From NCBI RefSeq assembly GCF_000585215.1, contig NZ_AONC01000057.1, positions 1 to 58,387 of the forward strand: 58,387 bases of DNA. Direction: 5' to 3'. Source of the DNA: Imhoffiella purpurea (GTDB taxonomy: Bacteria; Pseudomonadota; Gammaproteobacteria; Chromatiales; Chromatiaceae). Below the pieces are notes generated by a model that was given only the letters and a program-made list of their open reading frames with translations, was not told where the DNA came from and ran no database searches. The number at the start of each line of letters is the position of its first letter. Position 1 is the stretch's first letter. Below are positions 31,390-40,995 of this stretch, piece after piece. A program made the translations under genes and the position numbers.

Positions 31390-33183
31390 TCAAGCCGCCT
31401 CGCCGGCCATCTCCTCGTCGACCGTCTTGGCCATGCGCTTGGCGAAATAGAAGATGCGCTTGAGCTTCTCGATGATGTCGATCTCGAGCGTATAGGCGGG
31501 GATGCGGTTGGGCTCCTCCGCGACCAGTCGGCGTGCCTCGTGGGCGGCCGCCGACTCGGCGATCCGGGCGATCTCCTGCTTCATGGAGGTGACGGCTCGG
31601 GCCGCGATCTCGTTGTTCTGGGCGACCGCCTGCAGGGCGGACGCGAGCGATCGGCCGACCGCGCGATGCAGTCCGAGCAGGACCTCGCGGGTGGGCGGGC
31701 TGATGGAGACGCCGGCATCGATCCGCGCTCGGCCGCGCTCCACCAGATCGGTCTCGATCAGATCTCCGATGTTCTCCAGGTCGTTGACCGCGTCGAGCAG
31801 ACGCAGCAGTTCGTGCGTCTGGTGTTCCGTGAGTGTGGTGCGGCTGATCTTGCCCAGATAGAGGATGATCTGCTCGTGCAGCGTGTCCACGTCGTTGTCC
31901 ATCAGCTCGATCTCGCGCAGGGTCTGGCGGTTGCCGTTCAGGATGGCGGGCATGATGCGCGTCATCATGGTCTGCACGCTCTCGCCCATGTGCAGGATCT
32001 CCAGCCGCACCCGGTCGAGGGCGAGCGACGGGGTGGTGAGCAGTTCCTCGTCGAGATATTTTGCCTGGACGATGAAGGACTGCTCGCCGAGCGGCTTGTC
32101 CGGGATCAGCCATTCGGCCAGTCGTGCGAACTGTCCGGCCAGGCCGATGAAGATGAGCGTGTTGGCCAGATTGAACAGGGTGTGGGCGTTGGCGATCTGG
32201 CGCGGGACCTCCGCCGCCAGACGGGCGGTTCCCGTCAATTCGGGCCGTGACGGCGAGATCCACTGGACGAAGTGTGCCAGCTGGTCGATGAGCCCGAACC
32301 AGAGGAGCACCCCGGCGACATTGAAGAAGACGTGCACCAGCGCGGCCCGCACCGCCTCGCGCGGCTTGCCGATGGAGGCCAGCATGGCGGTGGCGCAGGT
32401 GCCGATGTTGGCCCCGAAGGCGAGGGCGATACCGGCTGGCAGGGTGACGAAGCCCTGGCTGGCCATGACGATGGCGATGCCCGTGGTGGCGGCCGAGGAT
32501 TGGATGAGCGCGGTGAAGACGGCGGCGACCAGGACGCCGACCGCCGGCTGTTCAAGGGTCGTCATGAAGTCGAGGAAGGGCTGATAGGTCCGCAGCGGCG
32601 CCATGGCGTCGCTCATGACCGTCATGCCGAAGAAGACGAGCCCCAGACCCATCAGCATGTTGCCGTAGTGGCGGACGGATTCGCGCCTGGTTGCGAAGGG
32701 CAGGGCGAAGCCGATGCCGATCATCAGCAACGCCGCGTGGTCGATGCGGAAGGCGATGAGCTGGGCCGTGACGGTGGAGCCGATGTTGGCCCCCATGATG
32801 ACCCCGACCGACTGGGCGAGCGACATGAGCCCGGCGCTGATGAAGCCGACGACCAGGACGGTGGTGACCGAGGATGAGTTGATGACGGCGGTGACGAAGG
32901 CGCCGGTCAGGGCCCCCATGAAGCGGTTGGTGGTCAGTTTGGCGAGGATGTCCTTCATCCGCTCGCCGGCCACGGCGGTGAGTGCTGCCGCCATCTGGTC
33001 CATGCCGGACAGGAAGAGCGCCAGACCGCCGAACAGCCCCATGCCCATGACGGTCCAGTCGATGCTGTCGGTTCCCGAGAGCCCCTCGGCGGCGCCGGCG
33101 ATTGCCGTCAGACCCAGCAGCAGGGCGCCGAGCGCCGGTCTCCACCGGTCGGCGCGGTTCGGGGGCCTCGTCCTCCATCTCAT
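31390..33183 (-). CDS. Na+/phosphate cotransporter family protein (NptA/PNaS) with PhoU-like tail
   Basis: A 597-residue inner-membrane transporter started at the ATG at 33183, which overlaps the TGA of uspA (ATGA). The N-terminal helix may be a signal or membrane segment. Two inverted repeats carry the family signatures INSSSVTT and IQSSAATTG (the QSS sodium/phosphate motifs). Eight or so helices extend to about 370. A PhoU-like helical domain follows (about 400-590), rich in charged helices. The family moves phosphate with sodium. The PhoU-like tail probably ties activity to phosphate state. Coupling to a universal stress protein is notable. Confidence 0.9.
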   Translation of the reverse strand: MRWRTRPPNRADRWRPALGALLLGLTAIAGAAEGLSGTDSIDWTVMGMGLFGGLALFLSGMDQMAAALTAVAGERMKDILAKLTTNRFMGALTGAFVTAVINSSSVTTVLVVGFISAGLMSLAQSVGVIMGANIGSTVTAQLIAFRIDHAALLMIGIGFALPFATRRESVRHYGNMLMGLGLVFFGMTVMSDAMAPLRTYQPFLDFMTTLEQPAVGVLVAAVFTALIQSSAATTGIAIVMASQGFVTLPAGIALAFGANIGTCATAMLASIGKPREAVRAALVHVFFNVAGVLLWFGLIDQLAHFVQWISPSRPELTGTARLAAEVPRQIANAHTLFNLANTLIFIGLAGQFARLAEWLIPDKPLGEQSFIVQAKYLDEELLTTPSLALDRVRLEILHMGESVQTMMTRIMPAILNGNRQTLREIELMDNDVDTLHEQIILYLGKISRTTLTEHQTHELLRLLDAVNDLENIGDLIETDLVERGRARIDAGVSISPPTREVLLGLHRAVGRSLASALQAVAQNNEIAARAVTSMKQEIARIAESAAAHEARRLVAEEPNRIPAYTLEIDIIEKLKRIFYFAKRMAKTVDEEMAGEAA

Positions 33184-33674
33184 TTGGGGGAGGCCGCCGT
33201 GGGTGCGTGCGGCGACTTGACGATGGTGACCGGGATCCGCGCCCGGTGCACCACGCGCTCGGCCACCGAGCCGAGGAAGAGATGCTTGAGCCCGGTGAGG
33301 CCCTTGCTGCCCATGACGATCATGCCGACCGATCGCTGGGCGGCGATCTCCAGGATGCGCGTGCTGGGCAGCCCCTTGACCAGCAGCGATTCGGCATCGC
33401 TCAGCTCTTTCAGCTCTGGGTGGTGTCTGCCGAGGGTGCGCAGGAACTCGGTCAGCATGTCGGTCGCGCCGTCCTCGATGCGGTGCAGCTGCTTCTTCTT
33501 GAGCGCCCGGCTGTAGTATCCGGGCATGGTGGCCGGGTCGTGGACCACATGCAGGATGAGCAGCGGCCTTCGATAACACCTGGAGAGCTCGACCGCGCAC
33601 AGGAGCGCCGCCTCGGAATGGGTCGAGAAATCGACCGGGACCAGGATCGGTCGCGGATCCGTCGGGTCTGTCAT
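33180..33674 (-). CDS. Universal stress protein UspA family
   Basis: Residues number 164 from the ATG at 33674, which has gggag 12 nt upstream; the ATG at 33686 has its gggag too close. A single Usp domain: ILVPVDFSTHSEAAL at the N terminus, LLILHVVHDP, and the ATP-binding tail GSKGLTGLKHLFLGSVAERVV (G-2x-G-9x-G-S/T type). The conserved pattern suggests ATP binding. The stop overlaps the start of the Na/Pi transporter, so the two are co-translated and may be functionally linked. Confidence 0.92.
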   Translation of the reverse strand: MTDPTDPRPILVPVDFSTHSEAALLCAVELSRCYRRPLLILHVVHDPATMPGYYSRALKKKQLHRIEDGATDMLTEFLRTLGRHHPELKELSDAESLLVKGLPSTRILEIAAQRSVGMIVMGSKGLTGLKHLFLGSVAERVVHRARIPVTIVKSPHAPTAASPK

Positions 33675-33778
33675 CGTCGTCGCCATCTCCCAGGCATGCT
33701 CTCCGATGTCGAGAGTGTACAACCCCTTCCCGACATCAGGAGCCCTATTGGACGACGAAGAAGGCCGGGCGTTCGCGC

Positions 33779-36196
33779 TCAGCCCTTGAACAGCAGCGGC
33801 ACCACGTCCTCGAAGCGCGAGGCGAAGTGGACCTCGAATCCCTTGCCGACGTGTTCGGGGACCTCCTCGAAATCGCCCTCGTTGTCGGCCGGCAGGATGA
33901 TCTCCTTGATGCCGGCTCGACGTGCGGCGATCAGCTTCTCGCGGATGCCGCCGACCGGGAAGACCTCGCCGGTGAGGGTGATCTCGCCGGTCATGGCGAT
34001 GCGGCGCACCGGTTCGTCGCGGGCGAGCGAGAGCAGGGCGGATGCCATGGTGATGCCCGCCGAGGGTCCGTCCTTGGGCGTCGCCCCCGCCGGCACGTGC
34101 AGATGGATGAAGGACTTCTCGAAGAAGGCCGGATCGGCATCGAAGGCTTCCGCGTGACTGACCAGATAGCCGTAGGCGATCTCGGCGGATTCCTTCATGA
34201 CGTCGCCGAGCTTGCCGGTCAGCTTGAATCCGCGATTGAAGGTGTGTGTGCGGGCCGCCTCGATCGAGAGGGTCGCGCCACCCATGGCGGTCCAGGCCAG
34301 GCCGGTGACCACGCCCGGTCCCGAGAGCTTGCGCTCGTCGCGGAAGACCGGGCTGCCGAGATAGTCCTTGAGGGCGTCGCGCTCGACCCGGATCGGCGTC
34401 TCCTCGTCCTCCAGCAGACGCACGGCGACCTTGCGCACGATCTTGCCGAGCTGCTTCTCCAGGCGGCGCACCCCAGCGTCGCGCGCATAGCCCTCGATCA
34501 GGGCGCGCAGCGTCTTGACGTCCAGCTTGACCGATTTCTTGTCCAGTCCGGCACGCTCGATCTGGCGCGGCAGCAGGTACTTCTTGGCGATCTCGAGCTT
34601 CTCCTCGGCGATGTAACCGGAGAGCTTGATGACCTCCATGCGGTCCAGAAGCGGTCCCGGAATGGTGTCGAGCTGGTTGGCGGTGCAGACGAAGAGGACC
34701 TTCGAGAGATCGAACCGCAGGTCGAGATAATGATCGAGGAAGTCGCTGTTCTGCTCGGGGTCCAGCACCTCCAGGAGTGCGGAGGCCGGGTCGCCGTGGT
34801 AGGAGGCGCCGATCTTGTCGATCTCGTCGAGCAGGATGACCGGGTTCGAGGTGCCGGCGTCGCGCATGGCCTGGAGGAACTTGCCCGGCATGGCGCCGAT
34901 ATAGGTGCGCCGGTGGCCCTTGATCTCGGCCTCGTCGCGGATGCCGCCGACCGAGAAGCGATAGAAGCGCCGTCCCAGCGTATCGGCGATCGAGCGGCCG
35001 ATCGAGGTCTTGCCGACGCCGGGCGGGCCGACCAGCAGGATGATGGATCCGGCGATCTCGCCCTTGTGGATGCCGACCGCGAGGAACTCCAGGATGCGCG
35101 CCTTGACGTCCTCCAGGCCGTAATGGTCGCGGTCGAGCACGCGGCGCGCGCGCTTGAGGTCGAGCTTGTCCTTGGAATGCTTGCCCCAGGGCAGCAGCGT
35201 GATCCAGTCCAGATAGTTGCGGGTGACCGCGTATTCGGGCGAGCCGGTCTCCAGCATGCCCATCTTGTTCAGTTCCTCGTCGACCCGCTTCTGCGCCTGC
35301 TCGGTCAGGGTCAGCCCCTCGAGTCGTTCCTTGAAGGTGTCGATCTCGGCGGTGCGGTCGTCCTTGGCGATACCCAGCTCCTTCTGGATCGCCTTGAGCT
35401 GCTCGCGCAGGAAGAACTCGCGCTGCTGCTTGTGCATCTTCTCCTCGACCGTGCGCCGGATCTTCTGCTGGGCGCGGGCGAGTTCGAGCTCGTTGTTGAG
35501 CAGCACCAGCACCTTCTCCATGCGCTGGAGCAGCGGCACGATCTCCAGCACCTCCTGGAGCTGATCCTTGGAGGAGGTGGTCAGGCTGGCGGCGAAATCG
35601 GCCAGGTGCGAGGGGTCGTCCGGGCCGAAGCGGTCGAGGAACATGCGCAGCTCCTCGACATAGAGGGGGTTGAGCGGCAGCAGCTCCTTGATGGTGTTGA
35701 TGACCGCCACGGCGTAGGCCTTGATCTCGCTGCTCGGCGGGCCCTCGGGCTCGGGCAGATAGGCGACCCGTGCGAGGAAGGGGGCGGCGCGGTTGACCCA
35801 GCCGGTGAGCCGGAAGCGCTGCAGACATTCGACCAGAACCTGCAGATGGCCGTCCTGCTGATGGATCCGATGGACCCGGCAGGCGGTGCCGATGCCGCGG
35901 AAGTTGTGACTGTCGGCCTCCTCGGAGGTCTCGCTGTCGACCAGCACCACCCCGAGGATCTTATGTTCGGTATCGGCGACCGCCTTCATGGTCGGTGCCC
36001 AGTGCTCGGCGCTCATCATCAGCGGCACGGCCTGGCCGGGGAAGAAGGGACGCGCGGCGACCGGCAGCAGGTGGATCTCGGTCGGCAGCACGTCGTTGGC
36101 GCGGGCGAGCTGGACCGTCGTCTCCGCCACCGTTTCCTGCTCGTGCTCCTGGTCTTCGCTTGCCTGGGTCTCGTCCGTCCGTTCCTCTTCCACCAT
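33779..36196 (-). CDS. lon: ATP-dependent protease Lon
   Basis: An 805-residue AAA+ protease for misfolded and regulatory proteins. N-terminal substrate-binding domain about 38-235, coiled coil about 245-340, and AAA+ module with Walker A GPPGVGKTS and Walker B VILLDEIDKIG. The protease domain has the Ser/Lys dyad Ser712 (PKDGPSAG) and Lys755 (REKLIAARRAGIKEI). An acidic N-terminal extension of about 33 residues (rich in Glu, Gln, Thr) precedes the usual start relative to the E. coli protein. The gene stands alone, between rsmA and uspA on the same strand. Confidence 0.97.
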   Translation of the reverse strand: MVEEERTDETQASEDQEHEQETVAETTVQLARANDVLPTEIHLLPVAARPFFPGQAVPLMMSAEHWAPTMKAVADTEHKILGVVLVDSETSEEADSHNFRGIGTACRVHRIHQQDGHLQVLVECLQRFRLTGWVNRAAPFLARVAYLPEPEGPPSSEIKAYAVAVINTIKELLPLNPLYVEELRMFLDRFGPDDPSHLADFAASLTTSSKDQLQEVLEIVPLLQRMEKVLVLLNNELELARAQQKIRRTVEEKMHKQQREFFLREQLKAIQKELGIAKDDRTAEIDTFKERLEGLTLTEQAQKRVDEELNKMGMLETGSPEYAVTRNYLDWITLLPWGKHSKDKLDLKRARRVLDRDHYGLEDVKARILEFLAVGIHKGEIAGSIILLVGPPGVGKTSIGRSIADTLGRRFYRFSVGGIRDEAEIKGHRRTYIGAMPGKFLQAMRDAGTSNPVILLDEIDKIGASYHGDPASALLEVLDPEQNSDFLDHYLDLRFDLSKVLFVCTANQLDTIPGPLLDRMEVIKLSGYIAEEKLEIAKKYLLPRQIERAGLDKKSVKLDVKTLRALIEGYARDAGVRRLEKQLGKIVRKVAVRLLEDEETPIRVERDALKDYLGSPVFRDERKLSGPGVVTGLAWTAMGGATLSIEAARTHTFNRGFKLTGKLGDVMKESAEIAYGYLVSHAEAFDADPAFFEKSFIHLHVPAGATPKDGPSAGITMASALLSLARDEPVRRIAMTGEITLTGEVFPVGGIREKLIAARRAGIKEIILPADNEGDFEEVPEHVGKGFEVHFASRFEDVVPLLFKG

Positions 36197-36244
36197 TACA
36201 GCAATGCCTCTCTCGGAAAATATCTGACTATTGGTCCATGAATC

Positions 36245-37039
36245 TCACGGCTTCGACATGGAATTGCAAGCGGCGTTCGCCAGTCTTGCGTAGCTCGCCA
36301 CGTCGAGGTTCTCGGCCCTCAGCCCCGGATCGATGTCGGCGGCCGCGAAGGTGGCGGGTTCGATCAGTTTGGATAGACTGTTGCGCAGCGTCTTGCGCCG
36401 CTGGCCGAAGGCGGCGGCGACGATGCGGGCGTGCAGCGCCGCATCCTCGATCGGATGGGGGCGCGGATTCAGCGGGCGCAGACGCAGGAAGGCCGAGTCG
36501 ACCTTGGGGGCTGGATTGAAGGCCCCGGGGCCGATGCGGAACAGGCTGCTGGCGCTGCAGACGCTCTGCACCATCACCGAGAGTCGGCCGTAGATCTTGT
36601 CGCCGGGATCCGCCACGATGCGGTCCACCACCTCCTTCTGGAGCATCAGGTGGAGATCCCGGATGCAATCCGCCTGATCGAGGAAGTGAAACAGCAGCGG
36701 TGTCGAGATGTTGTAGGGCAGGTTGCCGACGACCCTGAGTCCGCCTTCCGCTCCGACCAGATCGCAGAGCGCGAATCTGAGCGCGTCGACGTTGTGGATG
36801 CGCAGATCGCCCAGCGGGCCGAGCCGCGCGCGCAGCGGCTCGATGAGATCGCGGTCCAGCTCGACCACGTCGAGCGTGCCGGCCGCGCTCAGGAGTCCCT
36901 GGGTGATGGCGCCCTGTCCGGGGCCGATCTCGACCAGCCGATCGCCGGGTCTGGCGCCGATCGCGGCATGGATGCGCTGGATGACCGTGGGGTCGTGAAG
37001 GAAGTTCTGGCCGAAGCGCTTGCGGGGTTGGTGTTCCAT
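36245..37039 (-). CDS. rsmA: 16S rRNA dimethyladenosine transferase RsmA (KsgA)
   Basis: The 264-residue SAM-dependent enzyme dimethylates A1518 and A1519 of 16S rRNA late in 30S assembly. Motif I is VEIGPGQGAIT (about 36-46), motif IV NLPYNIS (about 108-114). The opening RKRFGQNFLHDP and the C-terminal helical RNA-binding domain are typical. E. coli RsmA is 273 residues. It is read toward lon with a 48-bp gap. The pdxA/apaGH neighbours of enteric ksgA are absent. Confidence 0.97.
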   Translation of the reverse strand: MEHQPRKRFGQNFLHDPTVIQRIHAAIGARPGDRLVEIGPGQGAITQGLLSAAGTLDVVELDRDLIEPLRARLGPLGDLRIHNVDALRFALCDLVGAEGGLRVVGNLPYNISTPLLFHFLDQADCIRDLHLMLQKEVVDRIVADPGDKIYGRLSVMVQSVCSASSLFRIGPGAFNPAPKVDSAFLRLRPLNPRPHPIEDAALHARIVAAAFGQRRKTLRNSLSKLIEPATFAAADIDPGLRAENLDVASYARLANAACNSMSKP

Positions 37040-37147
37040 CGGGCTAGGGTACCCGAAAGGCCCCTGTCGGCGTAGACCCCGCCATCGTCTTCATCGGCGA
37101 GGGGTGAGCCGGCCGCGCGGTGTCTCTCGTCCTCTGCCCCGGCCCGC

Positions 37148-38779
37148 TCAGGACTCGGCTGGATCGGATGCGCCGATCGGAAGACGGATCGTGAAGCGCG
37201 TGCCCTTGCCCGGTTCGCTGTCGACAGCGATCTCGCCTCCATGATCCTTGATGATGCCATAGGAGATCGCGAGCCCGAGACCGGTTCCCTGGCCGACCGG
37301 CTTGGTGGTGTAGAAGGGATCGAAGAGCCGGGGCAGGGCCTGGGGGGCGATGCCCTTGCCGTCGTCCTCGATGATGATATGGATCGAGTCGCCCTCGCGG
37401 CGGGTGGTCACCCGGATCTCGCCTTGGTCCTCGATGGCGTGCCCGGCGTTGACCAGCATGTTGAGCAGGACCTGATTGAGCTGTCCGGGCGATGCCTGGA
37501 TCGCGGGGAGTTCCCCGAGATCGGTATTGATCCGGCATTTGTACTTGAGCTCGTTGTTGAGCATCTTGAGTGTCGAGACGACGCACTGATTGGGGTCGAT
37601 CGGTCCGGATAGCTCGGCCTGGGCCGGGTGCGAGAACTCTCTCAGATTCAGCACGATGTCACGCACGCGCTCGGTGCCTTCCGCGCAGTCTTCGAGCAGC
37701 CCCGGGACGTCGTCGCGAATGAAGTCGTAGCCTTGGGCTTCCATCCATCGGCGCAGCGCGTCCAATCGGCTCAGGCGCTCGGACTCGGAGTCGGCCCGGC
37801 AGCAGGCATCGTAGTCGTCGATGATCCTGTGGTAGATCTCGACGTATTCGCGCAGCGTTGCCAGATTGCCCATGATGAAACCGATGGGGTTGTTGATCTC
37901 GTGGGCGACCCCGGCCGCGAGCACGCCGACCGTGGCCATCTTCTCGGACTGCAGCAGCTTGGCCTGGGTATCCTTCAATGATTCGTAGGCGGTCTGGAGC
38001 TCGTCGTTCTTGAACTGAAGCTCCTCGGTCCGCTTGCGGACCCGTTGCTCCAGGGTTTGGTTCAGCTCCTTGAGCTGTCTTTCGTATCTGCTCCGCTCCT
38101 CGTTGGTGTGCTTGAGGTTCGCGGCCATGCGGTTGAATGCGCTTGATACCTCGGCGATCTCGTCACGGCCCTTCACCGGGATGGCGATGTCGAAATCGCC
38201 CTCGGCCACGCTGCGCGCGGCGGCGCGCAAATTCTTGAGCTGGCCGGTCAGATAGCTGCCGAGGATCAAGGAGAAGAGCGCCACCAGCGCCATCTCGATC
38301 GTGGCCAGCGCGGCGCTCCATCGGGTGACCGCCTGGATGGCCTTGGTCACGCCGCCGATGTGCAGACCGATCTCGACGCGGCCGAAGATGACGCCGCCCT
38401 CGGCGATGTCGGCCGATGTATCGAAGACGTCGTCGTCGACATGCTCGATGCCACGGTCCGCGACGAAGCGGCCGTCTTCGAGATTGGACAGGTCGCCGGC
38501 CTCGGCGAACGGCTGTCCGTCGGGCGCGACCACGCGGGCATAGACCAGATCCGGATTGTGCAGGACCTCGTCGACGAAGGACTCCAGCGAGGCGAAATCG
38601 TAGGAGAGCACCGCATCCTTGGTCGTCGCGGCGAACAGGGTCGCGGTGGTCGAGGCCCGTTTCAGCAGACCCTCGTAGTTCGACTCGCGGATGAAGCCCA
38701 TCATCGTGAGGATGATGACGATGAGCAGCACACCCTCGATCAGGGCGATCCCCAGGATGGTCTTGAGCTGAATCGACAT
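37148..38779 (-). CDS. Membrane sensor histidine kinase
   Basis: A 543-residue kinase. Transmembrane helix 1 at about 8-28, periplasmic sensor about 30-155, transmembrane helix 2 about 158-180, HAMP about 178-232, and a coiled coil (about 235-285). The dimerisation helix has the phospho-acceptor in AAGVAHEINNPIGF (about His296). The ATPase domain has N box NQVLLNMLVNAGHAIED, G1 EDDGKGI and G2 GTGLGLAISYGI, all intact. The H-box AHEINNP style places it with NtrB/ZraS-like kinases. The gene 21 bp upstream encodes a PhnD-like binding protein, a likely ligand sensor for this kinase. No response regulator lies nearby. Confidence 0.93.
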   Translation of the reverse strand: MSIQLKTILGIALIEGVLLIVIILTMMGFIRESNYEGLLKRASTTATLFAATTKDAVLSYDFASLESFVDEVLHNPDLVYARVVAPDGQPFAEAGDLSNLEDGRFVADRGIEHVDDDVFDTSADIAEGGVIFGRVEIGLHIGGVTKAIQAVTRWSAALATIEMALVALFSLILGSYLTGQLKNLRAAARSVAEGDFDIAIPVKGRDEIAEVSSAFNRMAANLKHTNEERSRYERQLKELNQTLEQRVRKRTEELQFKNDELQTAYESLKDTQAKLLQSEKMATVGVLAAGVAHEINNPIGFIMGNLATLREYVEIYHRIIDDYDACCRADSESERLSRLDALRRWMEAQGYDFIRDDVPGLLEDCAEGTERVRDIVLNLREFSHPAQAELSGPIDPNQCVVSTLKMLNNELKYKCRINTDLGELPAIQASPGQLNQVLLNMLVNAGHAIEDQGEIRVTTRREGDSIHIIIEDDGKGIAPQALPRLFDPFYTTKPVGQGTGLGLAISYGIIKDHGGEIAVDSEPGKGTRFTIRLPIGASDPAES

Positions 38780-38800
38780 GTGCGGCCGAGCGCGGTGCGG

Positions 38801-39631
38801 CTAGTGCCGTTCGAGCAGCGCGTCGAGCAGATCGATGTCCAGCGCCCTGACATCGTCCCAGTCGCTGTCTTGCGCGGCCTCGATGCCCTTGAAGCTGATG
38901 CCTTCGAGCAATGCACGTCCGCGCGGATCTCGGTTCATCTCCAGGAGCCCCCGCTGCAACGCCTTCGCGACGGTGGGGCCGACCCTGGGGTGGGTTGCGA
39001 TGGCGTGGGGCGTATAGCCGCGCGTGGTCCAGAGGATCCGCAGCTGCGACCTGACGCTCGGGTCGGTATTGTCGAAGGTGCGCATGATGCCGCCTCCGGC
39101 GGCGAAGAAGCCCCGCGCGACGCCCATGTAGACCGAATCGTGCGAGGAGACGTAGCTGGGCTCGAAGGAGATCCCGCGCTGCTTGATCTCGGCCATCGGC
39201 AGGACGCTCGCGGCGAAGGCGGCGGGCGAGGGGAAGGCCAGTTTCAGTCCGGCGAGGTCGGCGAGGGTCTCGAGGTCGGAATCCTCGCGGACGACCAGGA
39301 TGCCCCTGATCTTCTTGTCCGCCTCCTTGGCGATCGCCTCATAACCGGGCCTCCGATGGAAGACGGTGTAGTGGTAGGGGTTCATGTAGGCGATGTCGTA
39401 CTCGCCCGCCAGGACCCGTTGCTCGAAGGTCGGGATGTCTGGCGCGGTTGCGAACCGGATCCGTTCCCCGGTCTTCTTGCTGAGATAGGTGGTGATGGGT
39501 GTCCAGCGCTGAGCCAGCGTCTTGGCCGACTGCTGCGGGACGATGCCGAAGGTCAGCGGCTCGGCGGATACCCCGAGACCGGCTGTCGCACACAGGATGG
39601 CGGCCAGCACGAGACGGATGGAGCGCTTCAT
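38801..39631 (-). CDS. PhnD-like phosphate/phosphonate-type periplasmic binding protein
   Basis: The product, 276 residues from the ATG at 39631 (gagg-agg ribosome site), begins with a clear signal peptide (KRSIRLVLAAILCATAGLGVSAEP). The mature part is a two-lobed type II binding protein of the PhnD family (LTFGIVPQQSAKTLAQRW, YDIAYMNPYHYTVF, SHDSVYMGVARG). No ABC permease or ATPase is next to it. Instead, the sensor kinase starts 21 bp downstream, so it probably presents a ligand to the kinase rather than to a transporter. The ligand is unknown: PhnD-like folds also bind oxyanions and other small anions. Confidence 0.9.
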   Translation of the reverse strand: MKRSIRLVLAAILCATAGLGVSAEPLTFGIVPQQSAKTLAQRWTPITTYLSKKTGERIRFATAPDIPTFEQRVLAGEYDIAYMNPYHYTVFHRRPGYEAIAKEADKKIRGILVVREDSDLETLADLAGLKLAFPSPAAFAASVLPMAEIKQRGISFEPSYVSSHDSVYMGVARGFFAAGGGIMRTFDNTDPSVRSQLRILWTTRGYTPHAIATHPRVGPTVAKALQRGLLEMNRDPRGRALLEGISFKGIEAAQDSDWDDVRALDIDLLDALLERH

Positions 39632-39848
39632 CGGATGCCTCCTCGAGTGAGTCACGAGTCTGGAATATGTGGGACGGTCTCGCGCCAGTCCAGCTTGCCG
39701 GCGATTCGGAGGGGATGATGTCAGCCTTCGTCCCGGCTGACCAGCCTGCTCTTGCGGTGACCTGCCGTGTCGGGTCAGGTCTGGAGGGAGTGCCTGGGCG
39801 AGGTCAATTCCACCCAGGCGGCATCCTCGGCCCTGTACCTGGACTGGC

Positions 39849-40820
39849 TCAGCAGGTCTGGCAGACCTCGTGGGTGAATTGCTCCAGTTTGCGGGTGTCG
39901 GCCGCGAACAGCCGGATGCCCTCGGCGAGCTTCTCGGTCGCCATGGCCTCCTCGTTGAGCTCCCAGCGGAAGCTGGGCTCGTCGTAATCGACCTTGGCGA
40001 TGTCCATGGTCATCGCCTTCTCCGGATCCAGCTTGCGCGGTACCTCTCCATCGGTCGAGGCGAGCTCGCCCAGCAGTGCGGGGGCGATGGTGAGATAATC
40101 GCAGCCGGCGAGCTCGAGGATCTCGTCGAGATTGCGGAAGCTGGCGCCCATGACCACGGTCCCATAGCCATGACGCTTGTAGTAGTTGAAGATGCGGGTC
40201 ACGGACTGGACGCCCGGATCCTCGTCGGCCGGATAGCCGGCGACGTTTTCGGCATGCTTGTACCAGTCGAGGATACGTCCCACGAAGGGCGAGATGAGCG
40301 TCACCCCGGCATCGGCACAGGCCACCGCCTGGGCGAAGCTGAACAGGAGGGTCAGATTGCAGTGGATGCCCTGACGCTCGAGCCTGGCCGCCGCCCGGAT
40401 GCCCTCCCAGGTCGAGGCGATCTTGAACAGGACCCGTTCGCTCGGATCGACGCCGATCTGCTGGTAGAGCTCGGCCAGTCCCTCGGCGCGGCGCACCGTG
40501 GCCTCGGTGTCGAAGGAGAGACGGGCGTCGATCTCGGTCGAGACCCGTCCCGGGACGATCTTGAGGATCTCGGTGCCGAAATTGACCGCCAGCTTGTCCA
40601 TGGTCCAGCGTGCCTGGGCGATGCGGTTCTCGCCTCCTCGCTCCCGGCCGAAGAGTGCGGCATCCTCGACCAGCTCGCGGTACTGCGGCATCTGGGCGGC
40701 TTTGTAGAGCAGGGACGGGTTGGTGGTCGCATCCTGCGGCTGATAGTCGGCGATCGCCTCGAAATCGCCGGTGTCGGCGACCACGGTGGTCATGCTCTTG
40801 AGTTGCGCCAGTCGGCTCAT
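39849..40820 (-). CDS. tal: Transaldolase
   Basis: A 323-residue TalB-type enzyme of the pentose phosphate pathway, moving dihydroxyacetone from sedoheptulose 7-phosphate to glyceraldehyde 3-phosphate. The Schiff-base lysine is in [12 protein letters not shown] (about 133). Other signatures are DATTNPSLL near the N terminus and [18 protein letters not shown]. Length fits the family (317 in E. coli TalB). The gene stands alone, with 217 bp to phnD-like and a divergent CHAD gene. The 3' end reads EVCQTC, giving two terminal cysteines that I do not recognise from TalB. Confidence 0.97.
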   Translation of the reverse strand: MSRLAQLKSMTTVVADTGDFEAIADYQPQDATTNPSLLYKAAQMPQYRELVEDAALFGRERGGENRIAQARWTMDKLAVNFGTEILKIVPGRVSTEIDARLSFDTEATVRRAEGLAELYQQIGVDPSERVLFKIASTWEGIRAAARLERQGIHCNLTLLFSFAQAVACADAGVTLISPFVGRILDWYKHAENVAGYPADEDPGVQSVTRIFNYYKRHGYGTVVMGASFRNLDEILELAGCDYLTIAPALLGELASTDGEVPRKLDPEKAMTMDIAKVDYDEPSFRWELNEEAMATEKLAEGIRLFAADTRKLEQFTHEVCQTC

Positions 40821-40995
40821 GGGTCTGCACCTCGCGTTGGAAGGGATGGGGGGGATCCGCTGTGCTCGAGCATCAGACTCCGAACATAGCCTATCTGTAT
40901 GACGGTTACGACGGACCGAAGTGCGATGCCCGCGGCTCGCGATCCGGTTTCGCGCTCATGCGCCGTCGTTCGCCGCGTGATAAAGGGGACAGTAG

